From NCBI GenBank assembly GCA_002099365.1, contig MSED01000015.1, forward strand, positions 620,001 to 684,000: a stretch of 64,000 bases of DNA, read 5' to 3'. The translations under genes and the position numbers were made by a program. Below are positions 11,065-20,690 of the stretch, piece after piece; positions within the stretch are counted from its first letter, which is position 1; each line of letters begins with the position of its first letter. Source of the DNA: Phialophora verrucosa (Eukaryota; Ascomycota; Eurotiomycetes; Chaetothyriales; Herpotrichiellaceae). The notes beneath the pieces are model-generated. The model did no database searches. It was given only the letters and a program-made list of their open reading frames with translations, and was not told where the DNA came from.

Positions 11065-12332
11065 TATGGACTGTTCCCAATACCGCAGGCTGCTGCAACG
11101 GCAAGTGTAGGTAATTGCTGATGCTGGGATATGCCGTCCGTGTCCAGCACAAATGATACTTTGTCGGTAGCCTGTCGTTGTTCAATAAAGGTCGGCTAGG
11201 GTAACAGGGAGAGCTAAGATTTTCACTGGGTTCCATAGGCAAACTTAAGGAACACGCCTTCGTAGTAAACCTCATCTTGCGGGTTGTACAGAGAAAGGCT
11301 TGTACCAATGAAGCTCATAGACGGCACGATCTTGCAGATAGTCCACGATGAGGATGCGGTAACTTGAACTTAAGGGCACCACGGCAAATGAGGTCAAAGA
11401 CGGCGGCCTTTCCCCGAAGCTTGTGCTTGTCTCGCATGACATCTCATTGGTTCACTGGTTGCCTGATTTCTGAATTTCGGCACACGCCATCTGTGATACG
11501 GCGAGGTCTCGTTCTGAAGAGACGGCGGCAATCCTTTCAAGCATTTGAAAGCCATGATAAAGCGGAACCTTGGGTAGCGATTCGAGCTGGCGTTGACCAA
11601 ACGACTACCCGAACGGGACAGAAGTCTAGTCTTAGCGACCGAGCACCCCATTATCCATCTTCCAGGACACGCGTCAATCTGTAAAAGATCTCTGACATGG
11701 GAAAGGTGTGCTCCAGAATGGCGCATCTCGCAGAAGTGTAACGAGCGAGATGCATGGCTTTTGCTACGCAAGGTCGACTCCGGTCGAGCCAGGTAGGATC
11801 TCTCCTGTTTCAATAAATGGCCGCGTAGGCGGTTGTCATAAGAATGGCACTTGAAGCTTGCAACCTAGTTAGCAACGAGATGTATTTGAGTTGAATTGAG
11901 CTCAAACACCAAGTAGGAGTACGGGGCAGCACTTGGCCCAGTAGCACATTCACTTGGCTTCGGTCCAGCCTAGAGACAATCAGGCGCAAGTACCGAGTGC
12001 GGTCGTTCACAATATCCAAAATTGAATGAACACACTGCCAGCTACCGGATCTGCCTCGTCCGGTGCTCCATCTGTTAACTGTATTTACCTATAGAGTCTC
12101 TCGCAATGGTCAGCTTGGTGGTACTTGAACCTGACATACCCTGATTGAGAGAGAGTGAGTAAAGTAAATACTCCGTGTTTGCCCTGTCGTAGGGTGAATC
12201 CAGAAAAGGAAGTTTAACCGCACTATGGTCCATCTTCGGGCAGAATGCATAACAAAAATTTGAGTAAACTACAGAGTACTCCGTACATTTCAACCGCATT
12301 GTTCTTAGTAGTTACAGCTCTATGGTACCATA
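11065..12332. other. Intergenic, regulator / FAP7
   Basis: About 1.27 kb between divergent genes. Several open frames of 100-140 codons occur on both strands (for example minus 11813-11394), but they overlap each other, lack domains and do not join by splicing. I see no gene. The last 100 bases before FAP7 are A/T-richer (TAAATACTCCG, ACTCCGTACATTT). Confidence 0.5.
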
Positions 12333-12908
12333 ATGCGGTCGCTGCCAAATATAATCATAACCGGCACCCCCGGCGTCGGCAAGACCTCCACTGCCACTCA
12401 ACTCCTCAGTCTGGCATCCTCGTCCAATCCCACAATAAACCTCAGACATCTCCCGATCAATGACGTTGTAAAATCCCGCGAATGCCATACAGGCTTCGAT
12501 GAAGATCTGCAGACTTTCGTCGTGGATGAGGACAAGTTGATGGATGAGGTCGAGAAAGAGATCGAGGACGGCGAGGGGCAAGGCGGATGGGTGATTGACT
12601 GGCACTCGACTGCGGGCTTTGCCGTGCGATGGGTCGATCTTGTAGTGGTGTTGAGGTGTGAAGAGACGGACGTGCTTTTTGACAGACTGACCGCAAGAGG
12701 GTACAAGGACAACAAGGTGCAGGAGAATATGGACGCCGAGATCTTCGGGGTCGTCAGTGAAGAGGCAAAGGAGGGATGGGAGGAAGAAGGGCAGGTCGTC
12801 GAGTTGAAGAGCGTCCACGCCGAAGATATCGAAGAAAATGCAGAGCGGATTCTTCGGTGGGTGAAGAATTGGGTCAAAGATCATGCGTCGACCAGGAACG
12901 GGGATTGA
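12333..12908 (+). CDS. FAP7: Fap7/AK6 adenylate kinase and ribosome assembly factor
   Basis: A single-exon 191-residue homologue of yeast Fap7 and human AK6/hCINAP. These nuclear ATPase/adenylate kinases act in late 40S maturation with uS11 at site D cleavage of 20S pre-rRNA. The P-loop is GTPGVGKT at residues 11-18. The NMP-binding part contains INDVVKSRECHTGFDEDLQTF and DEDKLMDEVEKEIED. A WVIDWHST element stands where the family has its conserved D-x-H. The LID region is DRLTARGYKDNKVQENMDAEI, and the protein ends with an acidic/helical tail. Length matches the family (about 170-200). The gene is convergent with HAM1, 99 bases apart. Its function pairs well with the ribosomal protein genes elsewhere in the window, though there is no operon-like link. 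Confidence 0.93.
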   Translation: MRSLPNIIITGTPGVGKTSTATQLLSLASSSNPTINLRHLPINDVVKSRECHTGFDEDLQTFVVDEDKLMDEVEKEIEDGEGQGGWVIDWHSTAGFAVRWVDLVVVLRCEETDVLFDRLTARGYKDNKVQENMDAEIFGVVSEEAKEGWEEEGQVVELKSVHAEDIEENAERILRWVKNWVKDHASTRNGD

Positions 12909-13007
12909 GAAAGACGCAGTCTGTTACGGAGAAGTCTTCTAACGATGCATGCCAACAGACGTGTCTATGTCTATCACTCTCAGAGAACGGTGAAGGCACG
13001 ACGTTCT

Positions 13008-14114
13008 TCAAGGCTCGAGGTCACCGCCGGCGAGCCAGGCTTTCAGCTTGGCTAGGGCTTTGCCACGATGCGAGATCAAATTCTGCCTGGATCAGCAAGG
13101 CTCTTGGGTTCAAGGAGAGAAACATACCTTCTTCTCCTTCTCCATCTCCGCATACGTCTCGCCGTCCTCGAACTCGAAGACCGCATCCCATCCTGACAAC
13201 CGGATATTTAGCTCGAGCTCTCCTCAAAGAACTACGCAGAGCACCCGGATTGGGCGAACAAGAGCATCATACGCACCGAAGACAGGCGGCCCTCTAGCCG
13301 GCACAATCTTTCCCTGACACCGACCCTGGAACAGAATCGGCTCATGGTCGGGCCCTGCGCAGTATGCAAAGGTACACACGGCAAAGGCGGTCTTGTCTTT
13401 ATATGCGGCGAGCATATTGTTCAGGCCTTCGTGTCCGAGGGCTTGGAGGAAGTATTTTCTGCATATCAGAGAGTTGGCGATCAGCGGTTTACCACGGCTC
13501 AAATTCGGGCGTGAAGAAGAGCTCAATTTCGAGAGGAACACATTGAGGCTAGGGCCCGACAAAGACACCGCTCTCGAGCCGACGGAGAATTGGAACCAAA
13601 GGCAGAAGGGACCCCCTTACATGTACGGTCCAGGTAGACCTTTTAGTGCTTGAAACTCGAGTGCCGTATCTTCTGTCAGAACCGGGCCATTGACCTGTGC
13701 CCCCCATTGTCAGTAGATGTACAAGCAGTGTTTGGCGAACGTCACATCGTCGCACTCGTGAAGCCGTTTCCCCCCTTTCTTCCTTCCATGCAGAGCACCT
13801 CCTGGTCTCAAACACCGCCTTACCTTTCCCACCTCCGTCCAAACCCCTCTCGAAAGCATACCACTCCGCCCAGTAGTACCAAATAGCCAAAGATAAAGGC
13901 AAGAAGGAGAGACAGAAAACCTTACCGCCGTTGCAGCCCTGGAGCACTTATCCCGCGCCACCTCCTCAATGGTACCCTGAATCTCCACGCCCTCAACATT
14001 GCGACTCTGCAGTTCCAGGCCCGGCACACCTGATAGAATTGCGCGCACTTCGTTCAATTTGTTCGCATTGCCGGTTATGAAGTTGAGGAGTTGGGGCCGT
14101 GGTTGGTTGGACAT
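13008..14114 (-). CDS. HAM1: Inosine triphosphate pyrophosphatase Ham1
   Basis: A 194-residue house-cleaning enzyme that hydrolyses ITP, dITP and XTP to the monophosphates and pyrophosphate, keeping deaminated purines out of nucleic acids. Five minus-strand exons: 14114-13926, 13694-13621, 13458-13277, 13192-13128 and 13082-13008, with phases 0, 2, 1 and 0 consistent. Family motifs are [12 protein letters not shown] (substrate phosphate loop), [35 protein letters not shown] (made by splicing AT|A), [21 protein letters not shown] (this last split by intron 3) and [18 protein letters not shown] chose the ATG at 14114 ([10 protein letters not shown]) over an in-frame upstream ATG because the length and start then match the family. 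The first intron is long (231 nt) for this genome. Confidence 0.95.
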
Positions 14115-14835
14115 TTCGGACGGATCCGGCAGATACGGGGTAAACCTGTAGTAGTGACTCTTGGTTCGAACGGGATAATCGTGTATTTGGGTATTTTTCG
14201 GTTGAGCAAGATGGATGGATGGAGCTGTTCGAAAGTTCAGGGTTCCAGAAATGGCGAAGTGACGAGACGGAGGAAATTGATATGTGCGGCGATTGCTCGT
14301 GGTCAATAAGAACATCATTTGATTGGCGTCTGGCTCTGCGTCCTGAAGGTGCGCAATGTACGTCTCCAGGCACTTACTTGGCAATTTATCGAATAGACAT
14401 GCAGTGCGCGAGCTTGTCGATGTGGTGAAAGGAATTGCAGATACCGTAGTGAGTTATGCAGATGGAGTCACCGAAGTGAGTCATGAGGTTACAATGCAGT
14501 GAGGTGGCTTGACAGTCCAGGCGATTTACAGTACATGAGTGTGGCAATAACATAAGTCCTGGGGAATTCCTGTGTATTAAGAGCAGGCTGTCGATAGTCC
14601 TTCCTCTACGTAAAGTCCTCGACGGGACTATAGGATACTTGGTTGCGCTGATAACGCTAGTCTTCTGCACTGAGCAGGAATCTGTTCTAATAAAATCCAC
14701 CCGCTCCGTCGCTGTGCATACCAAAGATCCTCCGTCAAACACCATACTCAAAAGAACTTCTGACCGTAGTATCTATCTCTGCTCTTCATAATACATGATG
14801 CACATATCGATGCCCGTAGCTCTCAACCGGGTTCC
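14115..14835. other. Intergenic, HAM1 promoter side
   Basis: These 721 bases lie between the HAM1 start and the 3' end of the C78 protease gene (both minus strand). I see no gene; the minus frame at 14751-14386 has no recognisable feature. Confidence 0.5.
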
Positions 14836-16470
14836 TCACTTCAATTTCAGCAGCTCGAACTCCTTGTACTTCGCCAAGTACTTCTCGCCTCGCCGGTAGG
14901 CTTTCATCAGCTTCTCGGGTTCAGGACTTCGGAATGCAGTCGTGTTTGCCAAAGCCAGCTTCTTGAGTGCAGGGCTTGGATTGAATATAGGGTCGAAAAC
15001 CACGAGATTGACAGAACCGTCCAATCTCTGCTCGACCCCAACGATGGTCATAGAATGGCCGTGATGCTGCAAGTAAATCGGCGGCTTGTCGGTGATGACT
15101 ACTTTGTCGACATTGTCTTTGGTCGCCTCGTCGTCGAAATACTCGCAGACCGCGCACAACATTGTTTCGAAGCCCTCCACTTCCTTGGTAGTGGTGAACC
15201 CGGTCGCCTCGCAAGGAATTTTCAGACTCATCAGCAATGCTTGCGCCTCTGGGGTCCCAATGTATTTACGGGTGTACCTGATGCCTCCGGTCTCAAGCCG
15301 TCCGCTCGCATTGAAGCCTTGATCCCACGCGTTCTCAATCAGTTCCTGCAGCTTCAGTATAGATGGCAGCATTCCGGGGAAATGTCCCGAGCCAGTTGCG
15401 TCTGCATCCTGAATGTAGGATATCATCATCTGAATATTCCGATACCCGCAAAACCCCCCCTCCTTGTGCATCTTGCATACGTGGCGCACTTCAGGACTGC
15501 AGTAGAACGCGCGCTCGACGACCCGGTCCAGATGAGACAATCGGGCAAGGACTGGAACAAGGTTGGGCGTTTCGTTGGCGATGGTTTCGACTCGAATTAG
15601 GGTACCATCAGGGCCCAGCCTGTTGGTGACTGTGACCTTCGCACCGTCTTCGAGCATTTTGCGTAGCCAATTCGGCATTTGGTGCTCGTGCGCGTATGGT
15701 CCTAGCTCTGATCTCTGTGGATTGTTAGCCTTTCTGTCCGACGCTAGGTAGTTTGACGCACTCACTCCTAGCCGCTTTGTCCTGCCATGCTTCGAAGACA
15801 CGGCCGAATATGCTGACTTCCTCTTAGGAGACGCCGGCGTGCCCAAGAATATCTCCTTAAGAGAAGTGCCACGTCTTTTCTCCGTGGTAGGAGGAGGCCT
15901 GCTGGGGTGTAGCTGATCGTAGTTCCGAAGAGACTTAGGGATGTCAGTACTGAATGAATTGGAAATATCAGGTAGCGACGGCCGGACTGTCGACTTCAAA
16001 AGCGCTAGCTCCACATCCTTAACCGGCATCTCCGGCTCGTCGATCGAAATGTTCTCTTGAGCATGCATATCGGCGTGGGCATCGAGCTCGACAAAATGCA
16101 CACGTTCGCCGCAGGCACACTGAACCCATGATTGGTCACTTTCTGGAGGAGAGGGCAAGGTAGTCTGCCCGTCTCGCACCGCTCTTTCTGACTTTCGGTT
16201 TTCACGCCGGGCAGGAGCACTGGGCCGTTCAGATAGAGCGAGTTCGCTAGGCAGACCCGCCTCCTCAAAGGCAAGAAGTTGTGCCAATTCTGCATCACTC
16301 ATCTCGGCTGTAGGGTGGTCAGTCCGGGGTACCCCATTTGAGTCGGGTTGTTGGTCAGCATGAAGTTGCTGCACGTGCCCCTCGAGGGTGCCGAAGTCAT
16401 GGCTGCCAAAGCGACAGAATGGGCATGACAAATATTGTTGCTGAGGTTGGTGTGACATCTTCGACGACAA
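14836..16470 (-). CDS. Zinc-finger C78-family peptidase (ZUFSP/Mug105-like deubiquitinase)
   Basis: A 527-residue protein if a 51-nt intron at 15765-15715 is removed, or 544 residues if it is kept; the intron has GTGAGT, GGCTAAC and CCACAG and no stop in frame. Near the N-terminus is a C2H2-like finger (CPFCRF...HVQQLH), then a second cysteine-histidine finger (CACGERVHFVELDAHADMH). The C-terminal half is a peptidase C78 domain: catalytic Cys in EGGFCGYRNIQMM, His in HHGHSMTIVG and Asp in VVFDPIFNP. Metazoan members UfSP cleave UFM1, while ZUFSP/ZUP1 is a K63-chain deubiquitinase, and fission yeast has Mug105. As most fungi lack UFM1 and this protein has fingers, a ubiquitin-chain role is the better guess. 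The middle (about 60-250) is mostly disordered. Confidence 0.87.
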   Translation of the reverse strand: MSSKMSHQPQQQYLSCPFCRFGSHDFGTLEGHVQQLHADQQPDSNGVPRTDHPTAEMSDAELAQLLAFEEAGLPSELALSERPSAPARRENRKSERAVRDGQTTLPSPPESDQSWVQCACGERVHFVELDAHADMHAQENISIDEPEMPVKDVELALLKSTVRPSLPDISNSFSTDIPKSLRNYDQLHPSRPPPTTEKRRGTSLKEIFLGTPASPKRKSAYSAVSSKHGRTKRLGVSASNYLASDRKANNPQRSELGPYAHEHQMPNWLRKMLEDGAKVTVTNRLGPDGTLIRVETIANETPNLVPVLARLSHLDRVVERAFYCSPEVRHVCKMHKEGGFCGYRNIQMMISYIQDADATGSGHFPGMLPSILKLQELIENAWDQGFNASGRLETGGIRYTRKYIGTPEAQALLMSLKIPCEATGFTTTKEVEGFETMLCAVCEYFDDEATKDNVDKVVITDKPPIYLQHHGHSMTIVGVEQRLDGSVNLVVFDPIFNPSPALKKLALANTTAFRSPEPEKLMKAYRRGEKYLAKYKEFELLKLK

Positions 16471-17415
16471 GAATATTTGGGGGAGGAAAGCTGAAAGAGA
16501 CCGCTAACAGAGCCCCATCTTGTTCTGACACGGTTTGGCTGCAGGCAAACAAGTATCGTCTACCCACGAGTCGTGATTGTCACTTGCACACCGAGTCGTT
16601 TTGCTTGGGGCTGTCCCTGGTAGGGCAGAACAAGACTGAGGCCAGCCTCCCACAGAGACCTAGGTGAAGGGCGAAATGAAGAACATGCCGCTGGCATGTG
16701 GCTGTGTAATGTGCTGGACGTATGAGAGAGAAAGGCTGGGTAGGCTGAAGCTGAGCGAATTGAAAGGCCCGCTCTCAATTATCAACTTGACAGGAATGTC
16801 ACCGTCACTCCAGATCGAAATGGTTCGAGCCAGGCTGTGGCTCTTCTCGTCAGCATAAGACTACATTCACCTCATTGTCATTATGTGGTGTGCTGACACC
16901 TTGGTGAATCCCGTTTCTATACGAGACTGGGCTGTTCAGCCTCGCTCGTACTCAACGTTGCACTGGAATGGTTTGGACCTCGTGAACAACAAGCCGGCAA
17001 ACCCTTGAAATGACAAGCTGCATCGGCACCAGCATTCTAGATTGGCAAAGCCAGACATCGGCACCACCAGTGCAAACGCGACCAGATGACGCCAACGACC
17101 CGGCGGCAATTTCATTCGCCGATTTCGCAGCGCATCACCTGCATTTGAATGCTGATCGGTCTCACCGCCCTCGGCAACCCCTCGAGAATTTTCAAAATTC
17201 TGCCACCTAAGGTCTTGTAATGGGGCCATCTACGGCGGTGGGATGCGTCCAAACTTATTCTGACCCCGTAAAACGGTCGTTCTCGGCTCGAACTCGTCTG
17301 CGTAGAGTCATTTACCTTCGTTTACTTTGGGTTTAATGCCCTTCCTCTCCTTCTACACATGCTCAATTGAGAATACTATGCGCAGTCACCTATCGTCGAA
17401 TTTACTCTCGTCACC
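16471..17415. other. Divergent promoter region, C78 peptidase / HOM3
   Basis: 945 bases between divergent starts. No gene is visible. It contains a Gcn4/Cpc1-like half-site at 17305-17310, listed separately. Confidence 0.5.
17305..17310 (-). promoter_or_regulatory. Gcn4/Cpc1-like half-site upstream of HOM3
   Basis: GAGTCA on the plus strand (TGACTC on the minus strand), preceded by GTA and followed by TTTAC, lies about 106 bases before the HOM3 ATG. General amino-acid control by Gcn4/Cpc1 acts through TGACTC/TGASTCA sites, so this fits an aspartate kinase gene. A six-base match can arise by chance in a promoter-sized region. Confidence 0.3.
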
Positions 17416-19175
17416 ATGACTCCCGCCACTCTCCCTAATGGCGTCCACCCCCAGCTACCGATTCTCAATAGAATTAATGGGACCAGCACACCTAGAGTCC
17501 GACCTATCCATGTTTTGAAGTTCGGGGGTATGCTGCTTTCCCCCCAGTGTGCAGCCAAGGTCTGACTCATTTCCCGAAGGGACCAGCGTGGGCAAATTTC
17601 CCCAAGATATTGTCAAAGTGGTCAAATCCAGGTTACTGGAAAACAATGTCGCTATTGTCTGCTCAGCTGTAGGTATTCCCGACCACAGACCTTGCGCCCC
17701 CGCAAACTGACAGGCGCGCACAGAGATCGAGCAGCACGAAAGCCGCGGGCACGACGAACCGTTTACTGCGAGCAGCCACTGAAGCTGAGAACCACAGGGA
17801 TTTCCAGCAACTAGTGGAGGATGTACTTCTAGACCACGCCGAGGCTGCCGATAGCTGCATACAATCCGAAAAGATACGGGGGCGGTTAAAGGCAGAAATT
17901 GAAGATGAATGCGCCCTGGTGGTGCGGATACTGGAAGCGGCGCAGACATTGGGGGAGACGAGCCCAAGATCAAGAGATAAAGTCATGAGCACGGGAGAAA
18001 AGCTAAGCTGCCGGTTCATGACAGCTCTACTACAGGATCGCGGAATCGACGCCGAATACGTCGATCTGGCAGATGTGATTGATTTTCGGGTCTCACATGG
18101 CCTAGACCAGCAATTTTACGACGACCTAGCCTCAAGACTAGCGAGACGGCTGCGCGACATCCCGACCGGCACAGTGCCAGTGATCACGGGATACTTTGGT
18201 GCCATACCTCGAGGACTCCTCTCCACCGTTGGGCGAGGTTACACAGACTTATGCGCGGCGCTGGTCGCTGTGGGAATCAAGGCGAAAGAGCTGCAGATAT
18301 GGAAAGAAGTGGATGGCATTTTTACAGCCGATCCACGCAAAGTGCCGACAGCACAACTTATCCCGCAAATCAGCCCGGCAGAAGCTGCTGAACTTACGTT
18401 TTACGGTTCCGAGGTCATCCATCCGTCCACCATGGACCAGGTCATTCGGGCGCGGATACCCATCCGCATCAAGAATGTCATGAACCCGAGGGGAGGGGGC
18501 ACCATCATCTATCCCGACACGCCATCAGAGCTGGACTCGTCATTGTCAGAGCATGGCCCCAAGCTTTTCCGGCGTTCCAGGAGTTCGAGCGTCCTCACAG
18601 AGCGCGAGAAACCGAAGCGCCCAACAGCTGTTACTATGAAGCACAAGATTTTGGTCATGAACATCCATTCCAACAAAAGAGCACTGTCACATGGTTTCTT
18701 TGCCGGAATCTTCTCAACGCTAGATAAGTGGCGACTATCGGTGGATGTCATCTCTACGAGCGAGGTCAACATGTCCATGGCATTACATTCCGAAGCCCCG
18801 CTATATACTGGAGGAGGCGACGATGAATACCGCATCGTGGATCAAGACCTTAGAGGAGCTATCGAAGAACTTAAAAATTACGGGACCGTGGACATCATCC
18901 CGGAGATGGCCATCGTGAGTCTTGTGGGCAAAGAGATGAAGAATATGGTGGGCATTGCAGGGAAAATGTTCTCCACGCTCGGCGCAAACAATGTGAACAT
19001 TGAAATGATCTCACAAGGTATGTTACATGGCTCCCTCCCGACCATCGACGTGGTTGCGCTGACATTGTGAGTAGGTGCCAGCGAGATCAACATTTCTTGC
19101 GTTATTGAAGAACGTGATGCCGATCGAGCGCTCAACATTTTGCACACGAATTTATTTACTTTCCTCGGACCATGA
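17416..19175 (+). CDS. HOM3: Aspartate kinase
   Basis: A 531-residue aspartokinase that phosphorylates L-aspartate, the first step towards threonine, methionine and isoleucine. Four exons: 17416-17527, 17580-17668, 17724-19017 and 19075-19175, with consistent phases (1, 0, 1). The amino-acid kinase domain starts with VLKFGGTSVGKFPQD, made by splicing at FGG|TSVG, and continues with ARSSSTKAAGTTN. Further on are the ITGYFGAIPRG region, RGYTDLCAALVA and EVDGIFTADPRKVPTAQLIP. The C-terminal third carries tandem ACT domains (from about residue 390), the usual site of threonine feedback inhibition. Length matches yeast Hom3 (527). A TGACTCA heptamer lies inside intron 1 and overlaps its CTGAC branch-like site. 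Confidence 0.95.
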
Positions 19176-20690
19176 TTGTACCTTGCGAGCAGCTTGAGCG
19201 ACCTTTACTGCGTTCACAGGAGCTTTGGGCATGAAAAGCGCTACACAAAAGGACACGGCAAAAGTATGGTCGCTGACTAAAACGGCAGCCTATTTCTGAT
19301 TGGGCGAGGCATTTTGCAGCAGGCTTGCTGGTTTGGCGGCAGCATCAGCGTGTATAGAAACATCATGTGGTGGGCGCTGGCAATGATTAGAGGGCATGAT
19401 TCCAACAATCGAGACTTGACTTGAAGAAGCACTGTGGTGATGATAGATCTCAGCCGGAAGAATCCAACATCTTCTACGATATGGCAAAGATCAAGTGGTG
19501 ACCATCATAGACATATCTAGAGATGATCAATATACCAACACTGTGCATATGAACGTGTAAGATATCATGCGACTAATACTGATGGGACTGTAAACGTCTG
19601 TGAAAGAGTACAGAGTACGAGGTACATGGACGGGATAGAGACGGGGCAGTAGGCGAATCACGCAGTGACTTTCGGAATCAACAATGTTCCGATCCGACAG
19701 GAGGCACACGCTAGTACCAGGGCGGTTGGCCTCACGCAAGGGGGCGCGTTTTGCAAGGACAGACTTCCGCCAATGAGACAGATTTTCTTTGAGACAAAGG
19801 GAACATGTGCGCAGTTCACCGGACATGCCACGTCAATGGCCCGCGGTCGAGGTTCGATCGAGATGGCAATGATTGGATGTAGTTGAGCGAAACAAAAGAG
19901 GCGATCATGCGCGAACTCCAGGAATCAAGGCGTCGAGGCGTGCTGGTAGCGGCAACCAGGGCGTGGGTCAGACGCGCCTCAGTCGCGTTTTCTTCCTGTG
20001 CTTCATCCCACCCGTCACTCGCAGAGCGCTGTGGTGGTCGACGTCTGACACCCAGAGTCCCGCGTCATCCCACTCTTGTTGGATGTTCTCTCACTCTTCT
20101 CCGCTTCCAACGAACCCTGTGCCAGCTGTTCCCCTCTTAAGAACTTGGCTTGCCGCCCGCCTCGACGCCTGGACGAACTTCCATCCCAACCCAGCTGACG
20201 TGCATCGACGCGATTTTCCGTAAACAACACCTTCACAGAGTTCGAGCGTGGTCTCCTTCACAAGATGGCCTCTTGGACTCGATAGCCATCTTCCTGTTAC
20301 CAGCGTGTTATCCCTTTCGACGGTTCAGCATTGAATACCGGCCCCTTCGATCTGCCGTACCGCACAAACGCGGCCTCGATCCTCCGACCTCGATCCTCCG
20401 GTCTCCCGCACGGACACGCCCATACCTCTGCGCCCGCTCCTAGTCTCGATTAATAGCACCTCGCCAAAGTCAATCAAATCTCGTCTCGCCCTTTTCTCAA
20501 GATCGAGAACTCCCCTCAAAGGTGCAGTGGCCGTCTGCTCCGGGGCTTGAGGCTCTGGCTCACCTTAGGCTGCATCTTCACCTCCAGCTCCAAACCTGCT
20601 TAATGGAACATACGAAGTCCATTACGACGCGACTTGCATGCAACCATCTGCCTATTAGGTGTATCTGATCAGTTTCCACGACTCGTCGCC
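19176..20690. other. Intergenic and long 5' region of the forkhead gene
   Basis: About 1.5 kb. No gene is visible. The part from about 19900 onward is pyrimidine-rich with short open frames and probably holds the forkhead promoter and leader. A near-exact 13-bp direct repeat (CCTCGATCCTCCG twice) occurs at about 20370-20400. Confidence 0.5.

Noticed and set aside
14115..14384. Upstream in-frame ATGs for HAM1
   Set aside because: They would add about 90 residues with no resemblance to the family; the ATG at 14114 gives the standard start and length.
19801..19880. tRNA-like B-box (GAGGTTCGATCGAG)
   Set aside because: No A-box at the right distance and no cloverleaf could be drawn. Other GGTTCGA-like hits (for example near 6236, 14163, 40960) failed for the same reasons.
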